26,174 nt of DNA from positions 1 through 26,174 of the forward strand of contig CAKQOW010000032.1 in assembly GCA_934256595.1 (NCBI GenBank), written 5' to 3'. The stretch is from an uncultured Clostridia bacterium (GTDB lineage Bacteria > Bacillota > Clostridia > Peptostreptococcales > Anaerovoracaceae). A program made the position numbers and the translations under genes. Below the pieces are notes generated by a model that saw only the letters and a list, made by a program, of their open reading frames with translations, was not told where the DNA came from and did not search any database. Positions 1-11,900 of the stretch are shown here, in pieces (positions within the stretch are counted from its first letter, which is position 1; every line of letters begins with the position of its first letter).

Positions 1-75
1 CTTACCGTGGTCTACGTGACCGATTGTTCCGATGTTTACATGCGGTTTTGTTCTTTCAAATTTAGCTTTTGCCAT
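1..75 (-). CDS. tuf: Elongation factor Tu, N-terminal fragment (runs off the window)
   Basis: Only the first 25 codons are present. They read [20 protein letters not shown] and then VDHGK, the invariant EF-Tu start leading into the P-loop GHVDHGKT. EF-Tu is the GTPase that carries aminoacyl-tRNA to the ribosomal A site. The ATG at 75-73 is preceded by AAAGGAG with good spacing. It lies 29 nt after the fusA stop, so it is the last visible gene of the rpsL-rpsG-fusA-tuf operon. The rest of the gene lies to the left of the window. Confidence 0.97.
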
Positions 76-104
76 TTTATTTCTCCTTTTTGTTACCTTA
101 ACAT

Positions 105-2168
105 TTATTTGTTAATTTTCTCTATAAGGTTGTCAGGCAGTTTTTCAAAGTGGTCGAACTGCATTACATATACGCCTCGGCCCTGAGTCTTTGAACGCAG
201 GTCTGTCGCATAACCGAACATTTCTGAAAGAGGTACATATCCTCTGACAGCAACAGCTCCGTTGTTCATATCAGACCCCTCAATTCTGCCTCGTCTTGAA
301 CTGATATCTCCGATTACATCTCCCATATATTCTTCAGGAACTGTAACCTCTACCTTGAATACAGGCTCAAGCAGTACAGGATTTGCTTTCTTGGCAGCTT
401 CTCTGAACGCCATTGATGCAGCAATCTTGAATGCCATTTCTGATGAGTCAACTTCGTGATATGAACCATCATACAGCTCAACAGCCACATCGACAACCTG
501 ATATCCTGCTATAGGACCTGATTCCATAGCTTCTTTAATTCCGTCTTCAATCTTAGGAATGTATTCCTTAGGAATAGCTCCGCCGACAATTGAGTTGGTA
601 AACTTAAATCCTTCACCAGGCTCTGTAGGGCTGAGCTTAATCTTAACGTGACCGTACTGACCGTGACCACCGCTCTGCTTAGCATACTTGTGGTCAACAT
701 CTGCAGTGCCTGTAACTGTTTCTTTGTATGAAACCTGAGGCTTACCTACATTGGCTTCAACCTTGAACTCACGGAGAAGTCTGTCAACAATTATCTCAAG
801 GTGGAGTTCTCCCATACCTGCTATAATTGTCTGTCCTGTATCTTCGTTTGTATAAGTTTTGAATGTAGGGTCTTCTTCTGCCAGCTTAGCCAGCGCTATA
901 CCCATCTTTTCCTGTCCTGCCTTAGTTTTCGGCTCGATAGCTATTTCTATTACAGGATCAGGGAATTCCATAGATTCAAGAATTATTTCTTTCTTCTCAT
1001 CGCAAAGTGTATCACCTGTAGTAGTGTCCTTGAGACCTACTGCAGCAGCGATATCGCCTGAATATACTTCGTCGATTTCCTCTCTCTTATTGGCATGCAT
1101 CTGAAGAATTCTTCCGATTCTTTCTTTTTTGCCTTTAGTTGAGTTATATACATAGGAACCTGATTTTAAAGTTCCGGAATAAACTCTGAAGAAAGCAAGC
1201 TTTCCGACAAATGGATCAGCCATAATCTTAAACGCAAGTGCTGCAAAAGGACCTTTGTCATCTGCAGGTCTTTCCGCTTCTTCATCTCTGCCGGGGATAA
1301 CACCCTTGATAGGAGGTATGTCAAGCGGTGACGGCATAAAGTCGACAACCGCGTCCAGCATAAGCTGAACTCCCTTGTTTCTGTAAGCGGAACCGCAGGT
1401 TACAGGAACCATTTCTCCTGCTATAGTCATTTTTCTTATGGTGTCTTTGATTTCCTTAGTTGTAAACTCTTCACCCTCAAGGTATTTCATCATAAGCTCT
1501 TCACTGCCTTCTGCAACAGCTTCCAGCAGCTTGTCACGCCATTCCTGTGAAACTTTCTTTAGGTCTTCAGGAATCTCTGCCTTTTCGTATTCCTTACCCA
1601 GGTCGTCCTTGTAGATTTCGGCTTCCATATTAATCAGGTCAATGATACCTATAAAGGTTTCTTCTGAACCGATCGGAAGCTGGATAGGAACAGCATTTGC
1701 TTTTAATCTGTCCTTAACCATACCTACGACTCTGTAGAAGTCTGCGCCCATAATATCCATTTTGTTTACGAATATCATTCTTGGTACGCCATACTTTTCG
1801 GCCTGACGCCATACAGTTTCTGACTGAGGCTCAACCCCGCCCTTTGCGCAAAGCACTGTTACGGCTCCATCCAATACTCTGAGTGATCTCTCTACCTCAA
1901 CTGTGAAGTCAACGTGACCCGGAGTATCGATTATATTTATTCTATTGCCTTTCCATTGTGCTGTAGTAGCTGCAGAGGTTATCGTAATACCACGTTCCTG
2001 CTCCTGCTCCATCCAGTCCATGGTAGCAGCACCCTCGTGGGTTTCACCTAGCTTGTGAGTTCTGCCTGTATAGAAAAGTATTCTTTCAGTTGTAGTGGTT
2101 TTTCCGGCATCAATGTGCGCCATTATACCGATGTTTCTAGTTTTTTCCAGCGGAAAACTTCTAGCCAT
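105..2168 (-). CDS. fusA: Elongation factor G
   Basis: The 687-aa product is a full-length EF-G, the GTPase that drives translocation of tRNA and mRNA on the ribosome. The G1 motif [12 protein letters not shown] starts at residue 17. It is followed by the switch I segment [11 protein letters not shown], the G3 motif DTPGHVDF and the G4 motif NKMD. Domain IV and V signatures such as [10 protein letters not shown] and [12 protein letters not shown] are present downstream. The ATG at 2168 has AGGAGG about 8 nt upstream. The gene lies 51 nt after rpsG and 29 nt before tuf, in the standard str-operon order. Nothing is missing or unusual. Confidence 0.98.
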
Positions 2169-2219
2169 GTGTATAGCCTCCTTTCGCTAAAATCAAAAAA
2201 TTTACTGAACACATCAACA

Positions 2220-2690
2220 TTAAAATCTGTAGTGAGCGAAAGCCTTGTTTGCTTCTGCCATCTTGTGTGTGTCTTCTTTTTTCTTTACTGATGCTCCTGC
2301 TTCGTTAGCAGCATCCATAATTTCCTTAGCTAATCTGTCAGACATTGTCTTTTCGCCTCTAAGTCTTGTGTATTTAGTAAGCCATCTTAATCCTAATGTC
2401 TGTCTTCTCTCAGGTCTTACTTCCATAGGTACCTGATAGTTAGCACCACCGACTCTTCTTGCTTTTACTTCGAGAACCGGCATAATGTTGTTCATTGCTT
2501 TTTCAAAAACTTCCAGTGGTTCTTCGCCAGTAGTTTCTTTTACTTTGTCAAATGCATCGTAAACGATCTGCTGAGCAACACCTTTCTTACCGTCAAGCAT
2601 AATGCTGTTGATAAGCTTAGCTACAACAACACTGCCGTATACCGGATCTGGAAGTACTTCCCTTTTAGGAACGTTTCCTTTTCTTGGCAT
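2220..2690 (-). CDS. rpsG: 30S ribosomal protein S7
   Basis: The 156-aa product begins MPRKGNVPKREVLPDPVYGS and contains VKARRVGGANYQVPMEV, both typical of bacterial S7. S7 is a primary 16S rRNA-binding protein that nucleates assembly of the 30S head, and 156 aa is the usual length. The start ATG at 2690 has only a modest purine-rich site (GGAAGGGAAG). A 17-nt GC-rich hairpin (2706-2722) ends just upstream of this site. The spacer to rpsL is long (239 nt) and appears structured, unlike the tight spacing elsewhere in the operon. In E. coli S7 represses the str operon by binding the rpsL-rpsG region; whether that applies here is inference. Confidence 0.98.
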   Translation of the reverse strand: MPRKGNVPKREVLPDPVYGSVVVAKLINSIMLDGKKGVAQQIVYDAFDKVKETTGEEPLEVFEKAMNNIMPVLEVKARRVGGANYQVPMEVRPERRQTLGLRWLTKYTRLRGEKTMSDRLAKEIMDAANEAGASVKKKEDTHKMAEANKAFAHYRF

Positions 2691-2929
2691 TTTTTCTTCC
2701 CTTCCGCCCGTACTAAACGGGCTAACTCATATTCTTCGCATTCTGCTATAACTGCCTAATACTCCAAAGATATTCTTCTCAGGCAGATTTAAGCGGAAGT
2801 TACTCTCCCGGTCAGTCTTTGGAACTGCCGGAAGCACTGGGTTCGGTACTCGACCTTTACTCCCGTGCGAATGGCGGTTTCAGGCCGTTAATGTCAGATT
2901 ATATCTTGGCATAATTTCCCGATTAAATC
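2691..2929 (-). promoter_or_regulatory. Structured rpsL-rpsG intercistronic region, candidate r-protein regulatory RNA
   Basis: This 239-nt spacer contains at least four potential stem-loops in the mRNA sense. At 2834-2868, GCAC+GGG pairs with CCC+GTGC around an internal GGT/ACC stem. At 2808-2831, CCGG+CAGT pairs with ACTG+CCGG, with one bulged A. At 2752-2786, CTGCCT pairs with AGGCAG over a long loop. At 2706-2722, GCCCGT pairs with ACGGGC over a 5-nt loop just before the rpsG ribosome binding site. The 9-mer ATGCCAAGA, which starts rpsG, also occurs near the 5' end of the spacer (2904-2912), opening a 10-codon frame with no good ribosome binding site. Pairings were found by eye. No known riboswitch or leader class was recognised. 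Confidence 0.5.
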
Positions 2930-3346
2930 CTATTTCTTTTTAGGTTTCTTAGCGCCGTATTTTGAACGAGCCTGTTTTCTGTCTGCAACACCTGCAGCAT
3001 CAAGAGTACCTCTTACGATGTGGTATCTTACACCTGGAAGGTCTTTAACTCTTCCGCCTCTGATAAGTACAACACTGTGCTCCTGAAGGTTGTGACCTAT
3101 ACCAGGAATGTATGCTGTTACTTCGATACCGTTAGTAAGACGAACTCTGGCAACTTTTCTAAGAGCTGAATTAGGCTTCTTAGGAGTAACTGTCTTTACT
3201 GATGTGCAAACTCCTCTTTTCTGAGGTGAATTGCCGTCAGTAGCAACTCTCTTGATTGAGTTCATTCCCTTTAAAAGAGCTGGTGCAGTTGACTTTTTCT
3301 CGCTGCTTGTTCTACCCTGACGTACTAATTGATTAATAGTAGGCAT
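2930..3346 (-). CDS. rpsL: 30S ribosomal protein S12
   Basis: The 138-aa product begins MPTINQLVRQGR and contains TPKKPNSALRKVARVRL and RGGRVKDLPGVRYH. S12 sits at the decoding centre of the 30S subunit. The length matches the long Gram-positive form, which has an extra segment of about 14 residues near residues 14-27 compared with E. coli. The lysines in TPKKPNS and RVKDLPG, whose substitution gives streptomycin resistance in other bacteria, are wild-type here. The ATG at 3346 follows AAAGGAG. It is the first gene of the str operon and has its own promoter. No L7Ae-like gene (ybxF) lies between rpoC and rpsL, as is the case in some Clostridia. Confidence 0.98.
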   Translation of the reverse strand: MPTINQLVRQGRTSSEKKSTAPALLKGMNSIKRVATDGNSPQKRGVCTSVKTVTPKKPNSALRKVARVRLTNGIEVTAYIPGIGHNLQEHSVVLIRGGRVKDLPGVRYHIVRGTLDAAGVADRKQARSKYGAKKPKKK

Positions 3347-3495
3347 TTGTTTCTCCTTTCCTCGTCTTGCTGGCGATTTCTCTAATCGGGAAAATCGTTT
3401 GCAATTAATTATCTATTTTAAACCGCAAGGGTTTAAAAACACAGTTATCGCTGGCCCCGGCCGTCCTTAATTTAAGGCGCACAAAACCAAAGCCA
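3347..3495 (-). promoter_or_regulatory. rpsL (str operon) 5' leader with stem-loops
   Basis: If transcription starts near 3495, the untranslated leader is about 149 nt. It contains a 9-bp A/T-rich hairpin (TTTTAAACC/GGTTTAAAA, 3416-3438) that lacks a following U-run, so it is not a typical terminator. A second hairpin (CGATTT/AAATCG, 3374-3397) lies close to the ribosome binding site. Short palindromes occur at 3453-3462 and 3465-3477. A 9-bp inverted repeat at 3447-3455 and 3492-3500 starts slightly upstream of the predicted start, so it could form only partly in RNA. A regulatory role is inferred. Confidence 0.45.
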
Positions 3496-3501
3496 ACGAT
3501 T

Positions 3502-3531
3502 ATTTTATCACATATGTGCCGTCTGTGTCAA
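3502..3531 (-). promoter_or_regulatory. Sigma-A promoter for rpsL-rpsG-fusA-tuf
   Basis: On the minus strand TTGACA (3526-3531) is followed by an 18-nt spacer and TAAAAT (3502-3507). The -35 box is a perfect match and the -10 box matches five of six consensus bases. It begins 8 bp after the rpoC stop codon, so the str operon can be transcribed separately from rpoBC. No convincing terminator separates rpoC from it, so readthrough is also likely. Confidence 0.8.
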
Positions 3532-3538
3532 TTGAATT

Positions 3539-7237
<3,699 letters not shown>

Positions 7238-7255
7238 TGAAGTACCTCCCCTTTC

Positions 7256-10200
7256 CTATAGCTTTTCATCAAAACCATCTTCAAAACCAAAGTCATCATC
7301 GAAGTCGTCTTCTTCCTCCGGAGCTTCTTCGGTGAAGCCCTGGTTAAGCTCCTCCTCTGCTGCTCTGTCGGCTTCAACGTCGATTACTCCGTCGATGTCT
7401 GCCGCTTCGTCATATTCTGAAGCTTCTTTGATTTCGACTTCCTCGTTGTTCTCTGAAAGAACCTTGACATCAAGGCCTAAGCTCTGCATTTCTTTAATCA
7501 GAACCTTGAAAGATTCAGGAATGCCGGGTTCAGGAATATTCTCGCCCTTGACTATAGCTTCATAAGTCTTGACACGGCCAACGATGTCGTCGGATTTTAC
7601 TGTCAGTATTTCCTGAAGTGTATATGCAGCGCCGTAAGCTTCAAGCGCCCATACTTCCATCTCACCGAAACGCTGTCCGCCAAACTGCGCTTTACCGCCC
7701 AGAGGCTGCTGTGTAACCAGTGAGTAAGGACCTGTACTTCTTGCATGAATCTTGTCATCAACAAGGTGATGGAGCTTCAGCATATACATGTATCCTACTG
7801 TTACAGGATTGTCAAACGGAAGTCCCGATCTTCCGTCACGGAGCTGCAGCTTGCCTGTCTTGGAGTAGCCGCACTCGTCAAGAAGATCTATTATGTCTTT
7901 TTCTGTTGCGCCGTCAAATACCGGTGTTGAGATATACCAGTCTTTGCTCTTTGCCGCAAGTCCCAGATGCACTTCAAGCACCTGTCCTACGTTCATTCGT
8001 GACGGTACGCCCAGAGGGTTAAGCATTACCTGTAGCGGAGTTCCGTCTTCAAGGAACGGCATATCCTCTTCAGGAAGTATTCTTGAGATAACACCCTTGT
8101 TTCCGTGTCTTCCGGCCATCTTGTCGCCGACCTGGATTTTTCTCTTGGTTGCGATGTAGCATCTTACCAGTTTGTTTACTCCTGGAGGCAGCTCGTCGCC
8201 GTTTTCTCTTGAGAATATCTTAACGTCTACAATTATACCTGCTTCACCGTGAGGAACTCTCAGCGAAGTGTCTCTTACTTCTCTTGCCTTTTCGCCGAAG
8301 ATTGCTCTTAACAGTCTCTCTTCTGCCGACAGCTCTGTTTCTCCCTTAGGAGTAACCTTGCCTACAAGTATATCTCCTGCCTTAACCTCTGCACCGATTC
8401 TGATGATACCCTCTTCGTCAAGGTCCTTGAGCGCGTCCTCGCCGACATTAGGTATGTCTCTTGTGATTTCTTCAGGTCCCAGCTTGGTGTCTCTTGCCTG
8501 TGACTCGTATTTTTCGATGTGAAGTGAAGTCAGTACGTCTTCCATTATGAGACGCTCATTAAGTATGATAGCGTCCTCGTAGTTGTAGCCCTCCCATGTC
8601 ATGAAGCCTATGAGCAGGTTCTTGCCCAGTGCAACCTCACCGTTTTCGGTTGAAGGTCCGTCTGCAAGAACTTCGCCTGCCTCAACGTGCTCTCCGTGGA
8701 AGACTATGCTTCTCTGGTTGACGCATGTGCCCTGGTTTGATCTCTTGAACTTGAGCAGCTTGTATTCGTCACTGCCTGTTCCGTCATCTCTGAGCACTAC
8801 TATTCTGTCTGCATCTACGAACTCTACTGTTCCCGAATGCTTTGCAACGGTAACAACTCCTGAGTCCTTAGCTGCTCTGTATTCCATACCTGTACCTACT
8901 CTAGGAGCTTCTGTCACTAATAGCGGTACGGCCTGTCTCTGCATGTTTGAGCCCATCAGCGCACGGTTGGCGTCGTCGTTTTCGAGGAAAGGTATCATAG
9001 CTGTCGCTACCGATACTACCTGTCTTGGCGATACGTCCATATAGTCAACCTTGTCTCTGTCATAAAGGTCGATTTCGCCGCCGAGACCACGTCCCGCAAC
9101 TTTTCTGTTTACAAATCTTCCTTCTGAATCCAGAGGCTCGTTGGCCTGTGCAATAATGAGTGTTTCTTCTTCATCTGCCGTAAGGTATCTGATCTCGTCT
9201 GTTACAATACCCTTTTCTTTGTCAACTATTCTGTACGGAGTTTCGATAAATCCGTATTTGTTGATGATACCGTAGGTTGCAAGTGAACCTATAAGTCCGA
9301 TGTTAGGACCTTCCGGTGTTTCTATAGGGCACATTCTGCCGTAATGCGAGTCGTGTACGTCTCTTACGTCGAAGCCCGCTCTCTCTCTTGAAAGTCCGCC
9401 GGGTCCCAGAGCTGACAGTCTTCTCTTGTGAGTAAGCTCTGCCAGAGGATTTGTCTGGTCCATGAACTGTGACAGCTGGGAACTTCCGAAGAACTCTTTA
9501 ACTGCTGCGGTTACCGGCCTTATATTCATAAGAGCCTGCGGAGTTGTGGCTTCTATATCCTGAGTTGTCATTCTTTCTTTGACTACTCTTTCCATTCTGG
9601 CAAGACCTATTCTGAACTGGTTCTGGAGAAGCTCTCCTACAGTTCTCAGTCTCCTGTTGCCCAGATGGTCTATGTCGTCTACTGTGCCTATACCGAATCT
9701 CAGGTTGAGAATGTAGCTTACAGAAGCGATAATGTCATCTATTATAATGTGCTTAGGTGACAGGTCGTTTCTTCTTGCCGCAAGGGCTTCCTTAATCTCA
9801 TCCTCTGTCTGGTTTTCGGCAAGGATTTCTTTTAATACAGGGTAGTAAACTGTCTGTTCTACTCTTGTATCTGAAACGTCAAATTCTATATATGTTTTAA
9901 TGTCTACAAAGTTGTTGCCTATTACTCTTGTGATTTCGTCTTCGCTGCCAACGCCTATGCCATATACATTTACGACTTTAACGCCTGCGTTCTCTATAAC
10001 GAGGGCGGTGTCTCTGTCGATTCTGCCGCCTGCCTCGATGATTATCTCGCCTGTGTTAGGGTCGATAACGTCCTCAGCCGCAGTAGCACCTGCAAGTCTT
10101 GTGCTTATTGCAAGTTTTTTGTTGTATTTGTATCTGCCCACTTTGGCAAGATCATATCTCTTGGCATCAAAGAAAAGGGCATTCAGCAGCTGCTGCGCGC

Positions 10201-10945
10201 TTTCTACTGTCGGAGGTTCGCCCGGTCTCAGTTTTTTGTATATTTCCTTAAGTCCGTCTTCAAAGTTGTCTGTAGCATCTTTTTCGAGGGTCTTCATCAG
10301 TCTTGTATCTTCGCCGAAGATATCGATTATCTCCTGATTTGATCCAAAGCCCAGCGCTCTCAGCAGAGTTGTTACAGGCTGCTTCCTTGTACGGTCAACT
10401 CTTACTGAAATAACTTCGTTTGAGTCTGTCTCGTACTCCAGCCATGCTCCTCTGTTAGGAATAATCTGCGCTGAAAACAGCTTGTTGTTGGACTTGTCTA
10501 TTTCCACACTGTAATATGGTCCCGGAGAACGAACCAGCTGTGTAACAACTACTCTCTCAGCACCATTATATATAAATGTACCTTTTTCGGTCATAAGAGG
10601 GAAATCTCCCATGAAAACTTCCTGCTCCTTAACCTCTCCGGTTTCCTTGTTGATTAGTCTTACGCGAACTTTAAGAGGAGCTGCGTATGTCACATCTCTC
10701 TCCTTACATTCTTCCTGCTCATACTTTGGAGGGTCGTTTAAAGAATAATCGATAAACTCCAGCGCGAGATTACCCGCATAGTCCTGGATAGGCGATATGT
10801 CTTCAAACACTTCTTTTAGGCCTTCCTCAATGAACCAATTATACGACTCAGTCTGTATCTGGATCAGATTCGGCATCTGCGCAACTTCATCAATCTTTGA
10901 AAAAGTCATACGCTCTTTTCTACCTAATTTAACTGGCTTTGGCAT
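7256..10945 (-). CDS. rpoB: DNA-directed RNA polymerase subunit beta
   Basis: This is a complete beta subunit. The rifampicin region GSSQLSQFMDQTNPLAELTH and HKRRLSALGPGGL carries the usual drug-sensitive residues. VRDVHDSHYGRMCPIETPEG and GDKMAGRHGNKG are also present. I choose the ATG at 10945 (MPKPVKLGRKER, 1229 aa). AAGGAG lies 8 nt upstream of it, whereas the in-frame GTG (10954) and ATG (10951) sit on or too close to that site. The last 65 residues form a low-complexity acidic tail (30 Asp/Glu, ending DDDFGFEDGFDEKL). It is transcribed from its own promoter with a leader of about 55 nt. rplJ-rplL, often upstream of rpoB in other bacteria, are absent here. Confidence 0.98.
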   Translation of the reverse strand: MPKPVKLGRKERMTFSKIDEVAQMPNLIQIQTESYNWFIEEGLKEVFEDISPIQDYAGNLALEFIDYSLNDPPKYEQEECKERDVTYAAPLKVRVRLINKETGEVKEQEVFMGDFPLMTEKGTFIYNGAERVVVTQLVRSPGPYYSVEIDKSNNKLFSAQIIPNRGAWLEYETDSNEVISVRVDRTRKQPVTTLLRALGFGSNQEIIDIFGEDTRLMKTLEKDATDNFEDGLKEIYKKLRPGEPPTVESAQQLLNALFFDAKRYDLAKVGRYKYNKKLAISTRLAGATAAEDVIDPNTGEIIIEAGGRIDRDTALVIENAGVKVVNVYGIGVGSEDEITRVIGNNFVDIKTYIEFDVSDTRVEQTVYYPVLKEILAENQTEDEIKEALAARRNDLSPKHIIIDDIIASVSYILNLRFGIGTVDDIDHLGNRRLRTVGELLQNQFRIGLARMERVVKERMTTQDIEATTPQALMNIRPVTAAVKEFFGSSQLSQFMDQTNPLAELTHKRRLSALGPGGLSRERAGFDVRDVHDSHYGRMCPIETPEGPNIGLIGSLATYGIINKYGFIETPYRIVDKEKGIVTDEIRYLTADEEETLIIAQANEPLDSEGRFVNRKVAGRGLGGEIDLYDRDKVDYMDVSPRQVVSVATAMIPFLENDDANRALMGSNMQRQAVPLLVTEAPRVGTGMEYRAAKDSGVVTVAKHSGTVEFVDADRIVVLRDDGTGSDEYKLLKFKRSNQGTCVNQRSIVFHGEHVEAGEVLADGPSTENGEVALGKNLLIGFMTWEGYNYEDAIILNERLIMEDVLTSLHIEKYESQARDTKLGPEEITRDIPNVGEDALKDLDEEGIIRIGAEVKAGDILVGKVTPKGETELSAEERLLRAIFGEKAREVRDTSLRVPHGEAGIIVDVKIFSRENGDELPPGVNKLVRCYIATKRKIQVGDKMAGRHGNKGVISRILPEEDMPFLEDGTPLQVMLNPLGVPSRMNVGQVLEVHLGLAAKSKDWYISTPVFDGATEKDIIDLLDECGYSKTGKLQLRDGRSGLPFDNPVTVGYMYMLKLHHLVDDKIHARSTGPYSLVTQQPLGGKAQFGGQRFGEMEVWALEAYGAAYTLQEILTVKSDDIVGRVKTYEAIVKGENIPEPGIPESFKVLIKEMQSLGLDVKVLSENNEEVEIKEASEYDEAADIDGVIDVEADRAAEEELNQGFTEEAPEEEDDFDDDFGFEDGFDEKL

Positions 10946-11006
10946 ATTCATCACTCCTTATATATTCAACAAATCGCAGTGCAACTACATTGCGTGGCAG
11001 TCTACT

Positions 11007-11035
11007 ATAATACCATACGGTCGTCAATTAGTCAA
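11007..11035 (-). promoter_or_regulatory. Sigma-A promoter for rpoB-rpoC
   Basis: On the minus strand TTGACT (11030-11035), a 17-nt spacer and TATTAT (11007-11012) form a near-consensus promoter. The predicted start near 11000 gives a leader of about 55 nt before the rpoB ATG at 10945. It lies just downstream of the terminator at 11061-11113, so rpoBC appears insulated from the upstream operon. Confidence 0.8.
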
Positions 11036-11060
11036 GCCTTTGGCGGAATTTAGTGGCAAA

Positions 11061-11113
11061 TAAAAAAGAAAAGAAACCAGCAAAAGAAGCGCTGCCGCCT
11101 CCTCTATGGTTTC
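11061..11113 (-). terminator. Probable Rho-independent terminator after the sigma-factor gene
   Basis: In the minus sense GAAACCA (11107-11113) pairs with TGGTTTC (11073-11079). A shorter CAGC/GCTG stem can form inside. The stem is followed by TTTTCTTTTTTA. The loop is long, so efficiency is uncertain, but the T-rich tract and position between the accessory operon and the rpoB promoter fit a terminator. Confidence 0.55.
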
Positions 11114-11221
11114 ATATTAACTGCAAGCCCCTTTTTCAGGATTCGCATACGGGCTCTATTATATTTTTTAATCTGGCCTTTATTCAGACATATACGCTTC
11201 TTTTTTCATATATTCTCGCAT

Positions 11222-11713
11222 TTATTCATTTAATATACTCATCTTTTCCCGCAGGAACGCCAGTGCCTTTGAATGAATAACCTTTGCATTTATGTACGAC
11301 ATGCCCATCATCTCCGCAATGGCTTTGAGCGTATAGCCGTTATAGTAATGAAGTATAATCAGGTCCCTGTCTCTGGGTTTCATATACTCCAGCGCATCTG
11401 CAAGATCCTCAAGCACATCAGAGCTGTACATAGTTTCGGCATTCTCCGCCATAACGTCTGTAAGCTCCGTATGAGTCTTATGTGATCTGAAATAATTTAT
11501 AACCGTGTTCTTTGTTATCGTATAAATCCACGTTGACAGAGAGGCCTTTGTTTCATCGTATCTGTCAAGATTTTTGTAAACCTTGAAAAACACATCTGAT
11601 ACTATATCCTCGGCTTCATGCCCGCTTATGCCTTTACCCGCCACATACGCCGACACCTTGCTCTTAAATTCAAGATATATTCTTTCCCTGTCCATTAATA
11701 CAATCTCACTCAT
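11222..11713 (-). CDS. ECF-like RNA polymerase sigma factor
   Basis: The 163-aa product from the ATG at 11713 (MSEIVLMDRERIYLEFKSKV) has sigma-70 region 2 at about residues 8-80, with EDIVSDVFFKVYKNLDRYD and WIYTITKNTVINYFRSH. Region 4 at about 108-160 contains PRDRDLIILHYYNGYTLKAI and a helix-turn-helix. Regions 1 and 3 are absent, as in ECF sigma factors. A longer in-frame start at 11788 lies inside the upstream 64-aa gene. The start at 11713 overlaps that gene's stop by 8 nt, which suggests translational coupling. The ribosome binding site is weak. It is the last gene of the accessory operon and may direct transcription of that operon or of a distant regulon; no partner promoter can be assigned. 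Confidence 0.88.
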   Translation of the reverse strand: MSEIVLMDRERIYLEFKSKVSAYVAGKGISGHEAEDIVSDVFFKVYKNLDRYDETKASLSTWIYTITKNTVINYFRSHKTHTELTDVMAENAETMYSSDVLEDLADALEYMKPRDRDLIILHYYNGYTLKAIAEMMGMSYINAKVIHSKALAFLREKMSILNE

Positions 11714-11900
11714 TTTCGTTCCCGCTGTTTTTATTGTCCCTGTAGTTATCAGTTTCTCCTGCTGCAGATACATATTCCAGCATATCATCAGTCAGCTCCT
11801 TACCGTATCTGCTGTTTGCCTCCTGCACAAGCTTCTCAATGCGGGCATTTCCGATAAAGCTCTGCATATCAAACAAATCCTTTAATTTCTGTTCTATCAT
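11706..11900 (-). CDS. 64-aa peptide with internal leader-like motif, possible RiPP precursor or regulator
   Basis: The ATG at 11900 overlaps the radical SAM stop as ATGA, and the 3' end overlaps the sigma-factor start by 8 nt, which supports a real coupled gene. Residues 34-47 (KELTDDMLEYVSAA) resemble the LysM leader ends in this cluster (for example KELDLDELEEVSGG): both have KEL, then LE, then V/A-S/T, then two small residues. Behind this motif are 16-17 hydrophilic residues rich in Asn, Asp and Glu with no Cys. The N-terminal half is an amphipathic helix-like segment. It may be a peptide substrate of the radical SAM enzyme and exporter, or a small regulator of the sigma factor. From memory, similar short proteins accompany related radical SAM genes in Clostridia; this was not checked. 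Confidence 0.7.
   Translation of the reverse strand: MIEQKLKDLFDMQSFIGNARIEKLVQEANSRYGKELTDDMLEYVSAAGETDNYRDNKNSGNENE

Noticed and set aside
2834..2868. Resemblance of the rpsL-rpsG spacer to part of 5S rRNA (GAACCC and GGGAG segments)
   Set aside because: Only short matches; the overall order of helices and flanking conserved bases of 5S rRNA is absent.
3416..3438. Hairpin in the rpsL leader as a Rho-independent terminator
   Set aside because: The stem is A/T-rich and no T-run follows it in the direction of transcription.
8601..9044. Long plus-strand open frames opposite rpoB, rpoC and the ABC transporter genes
   Set aside because: They are antisense shadows: no ribosome binding sites, no recognisable domains, and strong conserved genes on the other strand.
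11150..11170. A second TATAAT-like box upstream of rpoB (11158-11163, minus strand)
   Set aside because: No acceptable -35 box at 16-18 nt spacing; it lies in an A/T-rich stretch upstream of the terminator.
11120..11221. Tiny frames of 13-14 codons after the sigma-factor gene (for example MRILKKGLAVNMKP)
   Set aside because: No ribosome binding sites, and such short frames are expected by chance.
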